From: Clostridiales bacterium COT073_COT-073
GTDB taxonomy: Bacteria; Bacillota; Clostridia; Lachnospirales; Vallitaleaceae
Direction: 5' to 3'
Length of the DNA stretch: 64,000 bases
Assembly: GCA_003858485.1 (NCBI GenBank)
Contig: RQYD01000014.1
Coordinates: 1-64,000 of the forward strand
Position numbers and translations under genes: made by a program. Shown one piece after another: positions 8,521-17,837 of the stretch (positions are counted from its first letter, which is position 1; every line of letters begins with the position of its first letter). The notes under the pieces are model-generated. The model was not told where the DNA came from and did not search any database. It worked only from the letters and a program-made list of their open reading frames with translations.

Positions 8521-8569
8521 TGAAATTCCGCAAATAGAGGACGACTTTTCTAAAAAAATATGATATAAT
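8521..8569 (+). promoter_or_regulatory. conserved promoter block upstream of the kinase/Tad operon
   Basis: 8521-8549 repeats the block at 3873-3901 with three mismatches, and TATAAT (8564-8569) lies at exactly the same distance (25 nt from the GGACGAC start). This is the only promoter candidate in front of the pilus-like operon. Confidence 0.7.
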
Positions 8570-8645
8570 AATAAAGCGAATAGGAAAAGAGAATTAGTAC
8601 TAGGTCTTGAGAATTTGTAAAATAATGGGTTGGAGGCATAATAAA

Positions 8646-10058
8646 ATGGATATAATATGCGAAAAATATACTATCTTAAAATGCCTGCATCAGACGGAGG
8701 CCAATGTCATTTATTTGACGGAGCATATGGGTCTGCAGACGAAGAGAATTGTCAAAAAAATGAGAAAAGAAAACAATTTTCAGCTGCCGGAAATAGAGAT
8801 TTTAAAACAATTATCTCATCCCAATATCCCCCAAATTATTGATGTTCTGGAAGATGATGAGTTTGTGTATTTGATTCGGGAGTATGCACAGGGTAAGAAT
8901 TTGGAAGAATGGATGGCTGAGAAAAATGGCTTTGGCGAAGATCTGCTGATCCGTATTGCTGGCCAATTGGCTGATGTGTTAAGCTATTTACATGAAGGCC
9001 TTGATAGACCGATCATTTATCGGGATTTAAAACCGGAAAACATTATTTTAGATGCCAATGGGTATCTGGCCTTAATTGATTTTGGTATAGCCAGATATGC
9101 TGATCCGGAGCGAACTCAGGACACTAATTTTCTAGGCACAAAAGCCTATGCTGCACCTGAGCAATTTGGAGTTTTTCGAAGTGATGAAAAATCAGATATT
9201 TATGCCTTTGGCATGACTTTATATTATCTGCTGAGTCATCACCAAATTACCAGCCTGCCTTATCAGCGCAAGGAAATGAGTAGTTGGCTAAAAGAGTATT
9301 CGGAAGATTTGGTCAAATTGATTTATGAATGCAGTGAGCCCAAAAGAGAAAAGCGTCCACAGAGTTTTGCTGAAATCAAAGAGCGTTTATCTGAGCTGGG
9401 CTTGAAAAGAGAAAGAAAACCACAATTGCCGGATCATGCCAGCCTCTATCTGGGCATTCGGCCGGGAGCTGGAACCAGCTTTGTAACTTATGCACATGCA
9501 TTTGCAGCAGCTCAAAATGGGCAGAAGGTGGCAATTTTAGATTGGAGTGAGCGTCAGCAGATCATAAAGCTGAGTTTGGTAGCAGAAGAAGTGGAAATCA
9601 AAAAACATTGCTTTCAGTTAGACCAAATGGAAATTTTCCCGCTCAATAAAAATCAGAGCGGCCCGGCCAATTGGCAGGATTATGACCGGATTTTTATTGA
9701 TGGAGGAGTATTGACCAGCGAAAAGCGAAAACAATTTGCAGAGCAGCAGCGGAATATTTGGTTGGTGTGTTCGGGAGCGGCGTGGGATATGGCAGACTTT
9801 GATGATATGATGTTTAACGAACAGCTGATCGAGTACCGCTTCCTTTTAAATTTGGCGGAAGATGATTTGCTGGAAAGGCTGCAGCGGGATTATCCGGAAA
9901 CTGAATTTGCCCTTTTTCCCTATCAAAAAAGTTTACATAGCTATGCTGGTCAAAACCCGAATAAAACAGAAATCGTCAAAGACTCCTGGTTTGACAAAAC
10001 AAAGAAATATCTTGTATCTGCTGCCCATAAGAAAAAAATGATAAGCCGAAAAAAATGA
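8646..10058 (+). CDS. Ser/Thr protein kinase fused to a MinD/CpaE-like domain
   Basis: 470 residues. Residues about 5-262 are a Hanks-type kinase: a probable ATP lysine in IVKKM, catalytic loop YRDLKPENI (near 125), IDFGIA (near 144) and AAPEQF (near 168). From about residue 267 the sequence resembles a MinD/CpaE ATPase (LGIRPGAGTSFVTYAHAFAA, then VAILDW) but without the P-loop lysine. No transmembrane helix or PASTA repeats are visible, so it is probably cytoplasmic. Start: ATG 9 nt after GGAGG (8632-8636). It heads the Tad-like operon and probably regulates it by phosphorylation, which is inference from position. Confidence 0.8.
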   Translation: MDIICEKYTILKCLHQTEANVIYLTEHMGLQTKRIVKKMRKENNFQLPEIEILKQLSHPNIPQIIDVLEDDEFVYLIREYAQGKNLEEWMAEKNGFGEDLLIRIAGQLADVLSYLHEGLDRPIIYRDLKPENIILDANGYLALIDFGIARYADPERTQDTNFLGTKAYAAPEQFGVFRSDEKSDIYAFGMTLYYLLSHHQITSLPYQRKEMSSWLKEYSEDLVKLIYECSEPKREKRPQSFAEIKERLSELGLKRERKPQLPDHASLYLGIRPGAGTSFVTYAHAFAAAQNGQKVAILDWSERQQIIKLSLVAEEVEIKKHCFQLDQMEIFPLNKNQSGPANWQDYDRIFIDGGVLTSEKRKQFAEQQRNIWLVCSGAAWDMADFDDMMFNEQLIEYRFLLNLAEDDLLERLQRDYPETEFALFPYQKSLHSYAGQNPNKTEIVKDSWFDKTKKYLVSAAHKKKMISRKK

Positions 10059-10089
10059 ACAAGGATACCGGCAATGAGGGGAGGAAGCC

Positions 10090-10677
10090 ATGTTTTCCGG
10101 AAGAAAAGCAGGCCAAAAGCTGCAGACGATAGCGGTTAAAGGAGCAGACAGAGGATTGGGAGCAACTCATTTAAGTTTATGTTTGGCCAATGCCTTAGCA
10201 ATGACCGGTCGAGTAGCTATGCTGGAGTGGAATGCAGGCAATGATTTGGCTGAAATTGAAAAAATATTCAGCGGCTTTGGATTTCAGGCAGGCAATGAAA
10301 AAATGTTTCGAATTCGGCGGGTTGATTACTACAAGCATTATCAGGAGAGAGGGCTGGCCGGATTAAAAAAAGAAAATTATGACTGGATCATTGCTGATCT
10401 TGGTACTTATGCTCATCCATATTTTGCAGAGGCAGATCATCCGGTGCTGGTGGTCAGCGGAAGTGAATGGCGGGCAGGCAAAGCTCTTTTGACAGTCAAA
10501 GCAGCAGAAGCGGAAGTTGGTCGGCGGCTGAAGGTCTTTATCAATTTTGGTAATCAGGAAGAGTTATTATTTTTCCAAAGAAAAAGTCAGGCACAGATTT
10601 ATAATTTTCCTTTTTGGAAAGATGCTTTCTCATCGACCAAGGAACAGCGTGAGCACTTATCGCAAATTTTTTGGTAG
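10090..10677 (+). CDS. CpaE/MinD-like protein lacking the Walker A lysine
   Basis: 195 residues. The N-terminus VKGADRGLGATHLSLCLANAL aligns by eye with the deviant Walker A strand-loop-helix of ParA/MinD/CpaE, but the GK[ST] lysine is absent. MLEWN and WIIADLGTYAH resemble the switch and Walker B segments. CpaE proteins localise Tad pilus machinery. The SD GGGGAGG precedes the ATG. It follows the kinase by 31 bp, in the same operon. Confidence 0.65.
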   Translation: MFSGRKAGQKLQTIAVKGADRGLGATHLSLCLANALAMTGRVAMLEWNAGNDLAEIEKIFSGFGFQAGNEKMFRIRRVDYYKHYQERGLAGLKKENYDWIIADLGTYAHPYFAEADHPVLVVSGSEWRAGKALLTVKAAEAEVGRRLKVFINFGNQEELLFFQRKSQAQIYNFPFWKDAFSSTKEQREHLSQIFW

Positions 10678-10848
10678 GCCGGTGACTGGAAAGTCAGCTC
10701 TCGCAGGAAGTTGTGAATTTACGGTTTCTGTCTTTAAACGAAAAATATTAGAATAGGAGCACTGAAAACGGAGACAACAGCAGCCAAAAAGACGGCAATA
10801 AAGTTGAGTAAGGAAAGAAACAATCATATTATTAAAACGGAGGAAACT

Positions 10849-11811
10849 ATGACATTACGCAGACGAGGGATGATTCGGAGTGTGTTGAAGTGGGCAGGAC
10901 TTGTTTTAGTAGGGATGGTGATCGGTAGCGGCAGCAGTTTTGGCTATTGGTATTGGCAGCAGGCAGCAACGAAAAAAATTCCGCCGGTGGTGCGTAAGGA
11001 AGTAGTAAGTGTAAATCGGGAAATTGCTTTGGGTGAAATCATTCAGGCAGAAGATATCAGCTTGATGGCCGCTGAAGAGGAACTGATCCCGGCCGGGGCT
11101 TTGGTTGTGCCGGAACAGGCAATCGGACAGCGGACCTGGGTCAAATTGGTGCCGAAAGTGATTTTACAACCGGATTTTTTCTATCAAAATCAGCCGGAAT
11201 TAATGGTGAATCAACAGGAGATTGTTGTTCAAAAATTACCGGAGCAATTAGAAATAGGAGATTATACCGATCTGCGGATCCAATTTCCCAGTGGACATGA
11301 TTATTGTGTATTATCGCATAAACAGATTGGCGGCTTAAATCAGGAAAAGAACATGATCGTACTGGGATTATCGGAAGCAGAGCGGGTACGGATGGGCAGC
11401 GCCCTGGCTGATATACAAAGCTATGAGCAGGCCTATTTATATTTAAGTATTTATCCCAGAGCAGTCGATATGCCGGATACAGTGGTTCGTTATCCGGTGA
11501 ATGGCTCAGTCCAGCCGCTGTATGAAGAAATAACCCGAAGCCGGATGATGGGAGAGGAAAGAAATCATTTGGAATTGGCCTTGATTCAGTTGAAAGCAGA
11601 TGAAAAATTTTTAAAGGCTGAAAGTCAGGCAATAAGCAGTCAAGAAAATGTATTAAACCCGGAAATGCCGGCTGATCCGGCCGGGGAAAATAAGAATTTA
11701 CAAAATCAGCAACATTTGGAATTAACAGAAAAACCGGAAAATGGGCCAGCAGTTGATGAATTGCCGGAGGAGCAAGTGCCGGCCGGTTCTGTCAAAGCGG
11801 TGGAATATTAA
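10849..11811 (+). CDS. CpaB/RcpC-like SAF-domain pilus assembly protein
   Basis: 320 residues. One N-terminal membrane helix (about residues 16-38, LVLVGMVIGSGSSFGYWYW) precedes an SAF-like domain: VNREIALGEIIQAEDISLM and VPEQAIGQRTW, as in CpaB, which acts in the envelope in Tad assembly. The C-terminal 70 residues are Glu/Asn/Pro rich and probably disordered. Start set at the ATG after GGAGGAAACT; an upstream TTG at 10804 lacks an SD. The 170-bp gap before it holds no clear gene. Confidence 0.7.
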   Translation: MTLRRRGMIRSVLKWAGLVLVGMVIGSGSSFGYWYWQQAATKKIPPVVRKEVVSVNREIALGEIIQAEDISLMAAEEELIPAGALVVPEQAIGQRTWVKLVPKVILQPDFFYQNQPELMVNQQEIVVQKLPEQLEIGDYTDLRIQFPSGHDYCVLSHKQIGGLNQEKNMIVLGLSEAERVRMGSALADIQSYEQAYLYLSIYPRAVDMPDTVVRYPVNGSVQPLYEEITRSRMMGEERNHLELALIQLKADEKFLKAESQAISSQENVLNPEMPADPAGENKNLQNQQHLELTEKPENGPAVDELPEEQVPAGSVKAVEY

Positions 11812-11985
11812 GCCAATGGGGTTTTACCGGCAAAGTTCGATTTTGGCCATTAAGTTGCGCAGAGGGAAATGGCCGGATGCAGGACCGGATTTACTCAGAT
11901 GGTGAAAAATTCCACACAAAAACATTTGTACCTTATTGACCTATCATAGCAGATTACAGAATATCAAAAACATAAGGAGACAGCG

Positions 11986-12579
11986 ATGATTCAAATTCTA
12001 GGTAAAAAATCGGCGGCCAAACGCCAATTTGTATATACATTAGCCACATTACTGGCAATTCATTACGGAAAATATGAAGTCTATTCGGAAAGTTTTTCCA
12101 GAATTTCCGAAGATTATGTCGATAGTTTAAGCATCCATCCCCTGACGAATTATTGCGGGGAAGAAAGATGTATTATTGAAGCAGAAAATCTTAATTTGTC
12201 TGCACAAAATACCATTTGTTTTTTAACGCCCTATCATCCGGAGATCAAGTCATTTTTACGTTATTTAGAAACGGAGCAGCCGAAGCAAATATTGGTTGTC
12301 TACGCAGATCATATCAAGGAATCGGTCTTAAATAAACAATATCTGGCCCGATTAATTGCTGAAAGATCAGAAACGACTAAAGTTGAGATCATTACAGTGG
12401 AGTGGGACAAATTAAATAAATTGATTTCCAATGAAGGATTATTTGACGGATATTATCAAATATCATCGTTATCAAGAGAATATAAAAATGCATTGGCTTA
12501 TGTTCTGGAAGTTACCAACGGAATCACCTATCGGGAAAGTAAGAAATATTTTCGCCGGGAAAGGAGAGGATTGCGATGA
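11986..12579 (+). CDS. uncharacterised Tad-operon protein, possibly a degenerate MinD-like fold
   Basis: 197 residues, no membrane helix. I do not recognise a family. The opening MIQILGKKSAAKRQFVYTLA has the hydrophobic strand, loop and helix pattern of a ParA/MinD N-terminus but no Walker A motif. Later segments (NTICFLTPYHPEIKSF, QILVVYADH) look like alternating beta-alpha units. It overlaps the next gene by ATGA (12576-12579). A 174-bp spacer separates it from the cpaB-like gene. The SD is AAGGAGA. Confidence 0.5.
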   Translation: MIQILGKKSAAKRQFVYTLATLLAIHYGKYEVYSESFSRISEDYVDSLSIHPLTNYCGEERCIIEAENLNLSAQNTICFLTPYHPEIKSFLRYLETEQPKQILVVYADHIKESVLNKQYLARLIAERSETTKVEIITVEWDKLNKLISNEGLFDGYYQISSLSREYKNALAYVLEVTNGITYRESKKYFRRERRGLR

Positions 12580-13295
12580 TCATTGGCTTTGCTGATATGA
12601 CCGGGCGCGGACATTTGACCAGCCAGCTCAGCTTTTTGGCAGTACTGTTTACTCGCTTCAGCGATAAAAAGCATTTGCTGATCAGCCGAAAACCGGAAAA
12701 AACCGAGTATTATTTGGGAATTACCGTCGAGGATGCGGAAAAGAAGAGAAATGATTTAATGCGTCTGGCCGTAAACGGTCAGCTGAGTACTCAGCTCCTT
12801 AAGGATTACAGTGTTCCGTTGGCCAGAAATTTAGATTACTTGGATGCCTCTTATATTGATGAAAAAGAGGCAGAATATCGACAGGCATTATTTGAATATT
12901 TATTGGAGAAAGCCGGCGAAGGCTATCATTATGTGTTTGCAGATTTGCAGACAGAAATCGAATTTAGCCGGAGTACCGATAAAACCGTGCTTTGTTTTCC
13001 GCAATCAATGGCCATCATGAGGACATATCAGGGCTGGAATTGGGAGGGCCGGCTAAAGGACTTACCGCTGCTGGTTTTTGGTCAGTATTTTCCGGAAAGC
13101 AAATGGACGAAGAACCGGCTGAGCAAGGGGATCCCGGCAGCCGATATCATTGGTCTTGATTTTTCTTATGAATTATTTGATGCCTTTAATCAGGGCAATC
13201 TGCTTGATTATTTAAACCGAAAACAAAATAACTGGGGAAAAACATATAAAAGTTTTGCCAAATTCATCAGTGCGGGGGAGGTAAGACCAACATGA
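12576..13295 (+). CDS. MinD/CpaE-like protein without a P-loop lysine
   Basis: 239 residues. It begins MIIGFADMTGRGHLTSQLSF, where an intact MinD/CpaE relative would have a KGGxGKT loop. HLLISRK and YHYVFADLQTE could be the switch strands. The family is inferred only from this pattern and operon position next to the secretion ATPase. It overlaps its neighbours on both sides by 4 nt, so it is probably translated in step with them. Confidence 0.55.
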   Translation: MIIGFADMTGRGHLTSQLSFLAVLFTRFSDKKHLLISRKPEKTEYYLGITVEDAEKKRNDLMRLAVNGQLSTQLLKDYSVPLARNLDYLDASYIDEKEAEYRQALFEYLLEKAGEGYHYVFADLQTEIEFSRSTDKTVLCFPQSMAIMRTYQGWNWEGRLKDLPLLVFGQYFPESKWTKNRLSKGIPAADIIGLDFSYELFDAFNQGNLLDYLNRKQNNWGKTYKSFAKFISAGEVRPT

Positions 13296-15070
13296 TCCAG
13301 TCTTTATTGCCGGGGACGGCGGTTATTTTGGCAGTGGCGATTTTTCAGGGAATGTTTTGGTATGAAAAACAAAAGCTGATCCGTCAACATCAAAAGCGGG
13401 AAGCAGAAATCAGCTTTGAAAAATTGTTTGCCCAGGTTAAGGAAGAGCTTTATCAGGAAACGAAAAGATATTTAGATTACAAAGAACACAGTGAGGAATA
13501 TGAGCGGGCCAAAAGTCGCTGTCTGCATTTGCAGACCGCTTTAAAGCAATGCGGATACGGTTACCGGGCGGATAAAATCTATGTTGTTGAAATAATTAAA
13601 GATATTATCCGGCAATATCTGCCTGGGCGGGAGGCGATTTATGAGATCGTGCCCTATTGCAGAGAAGATCAATTATCGATGGAGGATATGTTTGATATTT
13701 TGCTGTATCGGTATGAGCAGCAGTATCAGGATAAAGCACTGGAAGAATTTATTGACCGATATCACTTGGATGCAGCCAAACACATTATTGAAGGCGGAGA
13801 AACACCTTCCTACATTATCACCGCTGAAGAAATCAAAAACATTTATGCTCAGGAGGCGATCGGTTTAAGTGAGGAAGAGGAGAGGGTCTTACTGGCTCAT
13901 AAAATTTATCGCTATTATAAAGGCTTCGGAGTGGTTGACCGGCTGCGTGAAATGGCGGTTGACGGGATCTCCGGTGGCGTTTCCGGAAAAATTAATGAGG
14001 AAGTGAGCAATGAATTTAAGCAAAAACTGGAATTTTGGAGCCGGCCTGAGGAAGAAGAGCCAAAAGAAAAGAGTGCCCGTAATTATGACAGTGTCTGGAT
14101 CTTCTTTCGGGGGAAACCGATTCATCTGGCTTTTTTAAGTTTTCAATCAGAAAAAGAGTTAAGGCGGGTGTGTCAGAATATTTATCGATATAATAAAGCC
14201 GGACAACTTTCAGAGAATATCGGCTATAAAGTCAATGACATGCGTGATGGTTCCAGAGTGGTGGTGGTGCGACCTCCTTTTTCAGAAAGTTGGGCCTTTT
14301 TTGTCCGCAAATTCCATATTAAACAATTAGAGATCACCCAATTATTTTATGGGCATCAGGCTGATATTTTAGCGGAGTGGCTCAAGTATTTGGTCAAAGG
14401 TGGCCGAATTATGGCCATTACCGGCTCACAGGGCAGTGGCAAGACGACTTTGTTGATGGCTCTGATCAAACATATTTACGGCACTTTAACTTTACGAATT
14501 CAGGAAATGGCTTTTGAGCTGCATTTGCGTAAGGTCTATCCAATGCGAAACATTTTAACTTTTCGGGAAACCGAATTCATATCCGGCCAGGCTGGTCTTG
14601 ATTTGCAAAAAAAGACAGACGGGGCTGTCAATATTTTAGGCGAAGTGGCCACCGATGAAGTGGCAGCCTTGATGCTGCAAACAGCACAGGTAGCTTCCCT
14701 TTTCACCTTATTTACCCATCATGCCAAAACCACGGCAGATTTAATACTATCTTTACGAAATTCCCTTTTAAAATGTAATATTTTCAGAGATGAAACGATT
14801 GCTGAAGAGCAGGTAACAGGAGTGATTCAGTTTGATATCCACTTAGGCAAAGACTATGATGGAAACCGCTATGTGGAAAGAATTACCGAAATCATTCCGG
14901 AAAGCACGGGCTATCGGCTGCAGGATATCATGGTGTATCATGATCATGGATATGAGCTTAAAAATTTACCTTCAACTAAAAATATATCAGCCATGTATCG
15001 GCATATGACCACAGAGGACCAGCAGCAATTTAAAGATTTTCTGGCTGGTTGCCGGCATTTGCTGGTTTAA
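13292..15070 (+). CDS. tadA: CpaF/TadA-type secretion ATPase
   Basis: 592 residues. Walker A TGSQGSGKTT lies near residue 378; a Walker B-like stretch NILGEVATDEVAALM near 446 corresponds to GEVRG in CpaF; FTHHAKT corresponds to the TIHANS histidine box. It would power pilin polymerisation at the inner face of the membrane. Unusually, the N-terminus is hydrophobic (LLPGTAVILAVAIFQGMFW), suggesting a membrane anchor not normal for CpaF. The ATP site looks intact, in contrast to the MinD-like neighbours. Its last 24 codons are duplicated downstream. Confidence 0.8.
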   Translation: MIQSLLPGTAVILAVAIFQGMFWYEKQKLIRQHQKREAEISFEKLFAQVKEELYQETKRYLDYKEHSEEYERAKSRCLHLQTALKQCGYGYRADKIYVVEIIKDIIRQYLPGREAIYEIVPYCREDQLSMEDMFDILLYRYEQQYQDKALEEFIDRYHLDAAKHIIEGGETPSYIITAEEIKNIYAQEAIGLSEEEERVLLAHKIYRYYKGFGVVDRLREMAVDGISGGVSGKINEEVSNEFKQKLEFWSRPEEEEPKEKSARNYDSVWIFFRGKPIHLAFLSFQSEKELRRVCQNIYRYNKAGQLSENIGYKVNDMRDGSRVVVVRPPFSESWAFFVRKFHIKQLEITQLFYGHQADILAEWLKYLVKGGRIMAITGSQGSGKTTLLMALIKHIYGTLTLRIQEMAFELHLRKVYPMRNILTFRETEFISGQAGLDLQKKTDGAVNILGEVATDEVAALMLQTAQVASLFTLFTHHAKTTADLILSLRNSLLKCNIFRDETIAEEQVTGVIQFDIHLGKDYDGNRYVERITEIIPESTGYRLQDIMVYHDHGYELKNLPSTKNISAMYRHMTTEDQQQFKDFLAGCRHLLV

Positions 15071-15196
15071 CAGTCAAAAGAGAAGAGAATGAAATACCGG
15101 CATATGACCACAGAGGACCAGCAGCAATTTAAAGACTTTTTGGCCGGTTGCCGGCATCGACTGGTTTAACAGTCAAAAAAGCAGAGAACGAAAAGG
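14999..15196 (+). repeat. 99-bp tandem duplication of the tadA 3' end
   Basis: 14999-15097 and 15098-15196 are direct repeats of about 88% identity, including the end of tadA, its stop and the following spacer. Over the coding part most differences are synonymous (GAT/GAC, CTG/TTG, GCT/GCC) with one Leu-to-Arg change. Confidence 0.9.
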
Positions 15197-15205
15197 GGGA
15201 GAAAA

Positions 15206-17098
15206 ATGGAACCGATATTAGTGGGGATTTGGTCATTAACTTTGGCTTTGCTTGTGATCGCAATTTGGTATAGCCAAAGAACAAAGAAAATCAAAATCAG
15301 AAAAAAAGCCGAATTTGTTTATCCGTCCAATTTGCGTTTATATTATTTTTTGCTGCGCTTTTCCTATACCCGCTCTTTGGTGCTTCGCTGTCAGTACAGC
15401 TTAAAGCAATTGACGCGATTACGCGAGGAAAAATTATTCAATCAAGTTGGGGATTTTTTCCGGAAACTGATCTTATGCTTTTTTCTGATTTTGGGCGGAT
15501 TATTATTGATCACCGGCAATATTGTGTATTTGGGTATGTATTTGTTTGTGACCCTGGTATTGCTGGAGGTGGTGATTGATTATATTTTGGTGAAAAGACA
15601 TAACCGGCTGTTAAAAGGGCAAATTTTATTTAATGAACTGGTCCGGCAGAAATATCATGAACAGGGAACAGTTGAAGAAGCGATCTATGAAGCCTGCCAG
15701 GAGTTTCCGGATAAGGACAGCCCAATGCTGATCCAGGGCGAGTATTTATATGAGGTTTTGCTGGAGAGCAATGTTGAGGAAGCGGTTCAGATTTATAATC
15801 AGCAGGCACCGAATAAATATTTAAAAATGCTGCTCAATCTTTGTTATATTACTGCTGAATACGGAGATGGCCAAAAAAACGGACAAAGTGTGTTTATGAA
15901 CAGCCTAAGTCATTTGACCAATGAACTGCGAGTTGAAGAAATGAAAAGGGAACGCTTAAATTATTCGCTTAAGAGTCTGCATGTGATTGCGGTACTGCCG
16001 CTTTTATGGATGCTGCCCTTACAGAATTGGGCCACTACCAATTTTGAGCCGCTGCGAATTTTTTATCAGAGCCGTTGGGGAAAGATTTCGGAAATTACCA
16101 TGTTTTGTCTGATTTTATCGGCGGTTATGTTACTGCGTAAAATTCAAAATATCGGAATTTTAGCCGAGCCCACAGCTAAACAGAAAACTGCTGTTCAACT
16201 GGCGGATAATAAAAGAAAAATTCGAATTTTCAGCTTTGGCATCGGTTTGCTTTTGGTCCTGACAGTAAATTGGCAGGAGCACCGTTATTTAGAAGAGCAC
16301 TCAGTTTTAGAAAATGGACTTTTGTTTATTGAAAACAGCCAGGAATATCAGCGGCTTTGGCGGCAAAAAGAAAAGGAATGGCTATCAAAGCTAAATCCCG
16401 AAATGAGCAAAACCGAAGCTTTGACCTTTTTGCGTGAGCAGGCCGGACAATTGCCGGAGTTGGACCGGTTTCAACCCCATCATCCGGATTTCTATGTTCA
16501 GCGCTTATATGACAAATACCTACAGTTGCAAAAACCTTGGCTGGGTCTGGAGCAAGTTTTGATTTTGGCGGTACTTGCCTTTGCCCTGGGATATAGCTAT
16601 CGGCTGTCGGATTGGCTGGTGCGGGCAGTCAGAGAAGCGGAAAGAGAAGATGAAGTGGCAGGCTATCGCAGTATTTTACTAATGCTGATGTATCATTCGC
16701 GACTGGGAACGGAAGAAATTTTAACTTGGCTGAATATGTTTTCGGACTACTATACAGAGCAGTTTGAGCGCTGCCTTAATAATTTGACAATGGGAACGGA
16801 AGCCGCCTTTGCGGAACTGAAAACGGCCAAACACAGCGATTTTCAAACATTAGTTTTGCAGCTGGAAGCGGCCTCTAAAGATTTATCTTTGCAGCAGGCT
16901 TTTGATGATTTGGCTCATGAAAAAGCCTATTATTTGGAAAAAAGGAAAGAAATCAATCGCCAAATGATCGTTAAGCGCTTGGTCATGGGTGAAATCATCG
17001 GTTTTTTGCCAGCATATGCTTTGATTTTACTGTACTTGATCATTCCCATGATTTACAGCGGCATGGCAAGTTTAAACCAGTTTTATCAGGGAATTTAG
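15206..17098 (+). CDS. TadB-TadC fusion-like membrane platform protein
   Basis: 630 residues, about twice the length of a single TadB or TadC. The first half (two or more helices around residues 85-125, a cytoplasmic segment, then helices near 265-310) and the second half (helix near 440-465, cytoplasmic segment, final pair LVMGEIIGFLPAYALILLYLIIPMI) each have a T2SSF-like layout. It would form the inner-membrane platform on which the TadA ATPase acts. A fusion is my reading of the length and internal symmetry. Its C-terminal segment is duplicated downstream. Confidence 0.65.
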   Translation: MEPILVGIWSLTLALLVIAIWYSQRTKKIKIRKKAEFVYPSNLRLYYFLLRFSYTRSLVLRCQYSLKQLTRLREEKLFNQVGDFFRKLILCFFLILGGLLLITGNIVYLGMYLFVTLVLLEVVIDYILVKRHNRLLKGQILFNELVRQKYHEQGTVEEAIYEACQEFPDKDSPMLIQGEYLYEVLLESNVEEAVQIYNQQAPNKYLKMLLNLCYITAEYGDGQKNGQSVFMNSLSHLTNELRVEEMKRERLNYSLKSLHVIAVLPLLWMLPLQNWATTNFEPLRIFYQSRWGKISEITMFCLILSAVMLLRKIQNIGILAEPTAKQKTAVQLADNKRKIRIFSFGIGLLLVLTVNWQEHRYLEEHSVLENGLLFIENSQEYQRLWRQKEKEWLSKLNPEMSKTEALTFLREQAGQLPELDRFQPHHPDFYVQRLYDKYLQLQKPWLGLEQVLILAVLAFALGYSYRLSDWLVRAVREAEREDEVAGYRSILLMLMYHSRLGTEEILTWLNMFSDYYTEQFERCLNNLTMGTEAAFAELKTAKHSDFQTLVLQLEAASKDLSLQQAFDDLAHEKAYYLEKRKEINRQMIVKRLVMGEIIGFLPAYALILLYLIIPMIYSGMASLNQFYQGI

Positions 17099-17220
17099 GG
17101 AGGATTAGCGCCGCTGGCCGGGATCTACCGGTGATAAACAGCGGCATGGCAAGTTTAAACCAGTTTTATCAGGGAATTTAGGGAGGATTAGTGCCACCGG
17201 CCGGGATCTACCGGGAGGAC
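17055..17220 (+). repeat. 83-bp tandem duplication of the tadBC 3' end
   Basis: 17055-17137 and 17138-17220 are nearly identical direct repeats carrying the last 14 codons, the stop and the following spacer. This is the second gene in this operon with such a duplicated tail. Confidence 0.9.
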
Positions 17221-17353
17221 AGTGAGAGGGGGAAATTCAGAAAAACAGTTAACACATTAGAATTGGAAAGATCGGTAAGGAAAAGGTAAGTTACGGATAC
17301 GCACCGGATGTGCAGAAAGAGCAGAGTAAGGTTATAAGAAAGGCGGATAAGCA

Positions 17354-17833
17354 ATGGATCAAAATATTCAAAAAGCATTGTGGCTGGGTGTGGGAATTTT
17401 ACTGTTTATCGGGATTGTTAGTACAGGATTAAGTCTTTATAACAAGGGCAGAGGTGTGGCTGAGGCCAGCAGTCAACAGCTGGATAAGGTCAGCAAGGAT
17501 TTATCGGAATCCAGCTATGCACCATATAATAATGCCAAAACTTCGGGAGCTGATGTGATCAGTGCCATTAAACTTTATGCTGATCAAACCGGGGACTTTA
17601 TTATCAGTGTTAAAACCAAGACCAGCAGTGCAACTTATATCAGCGGTGGCAGTATTTCAAATGGTAAGGTCAGCTCATTAAGTGAAATGCAGCGGACAGC
17701 CATTGATGCACAAATTAAAAATGCCAATGACAGCAGTCATAGCCATTATATCAATCCGACAGCCAGCTTTTATGCGCAGCTGGCATATGATCAAAATGAT
17801 GTGATCAAGGGGATTACTTTTACCCAGGAATAA
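17354..17833 (+). CDS. pilin-like protein with N-terminal hydrophobic helix
   Basis: 159 residues. A short N-terminus is followed by one hydrophobic helix (about residues 10-30, LWLGVGILLFIGIVSTGLSL) and a Ser/Ala/Asn-rich soluble part. The layout fits a pilin or minor pilin exposed on the cell surface, but there is no clear prepilin peptidase motif. It is the first of four small single-helix proteins after the platform gene. The start follows AAGGCGG. Confidence 0.5.
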   Translation: MDQNIQKALWLGVGILLFIGIVSTGLSLYNKGRGVAEASSQQLDKVSKDLSESSYAPYNNAKTSGADVISAIKLYADQTGDFIISVKTKTSSATYISGGSISNGKVSSLSEMQRTAIDAQIKNANDSSHSHYINPTASFYAQLAYDQNDVIKGITFTQE

Positions 17834-17837
17834 GATT

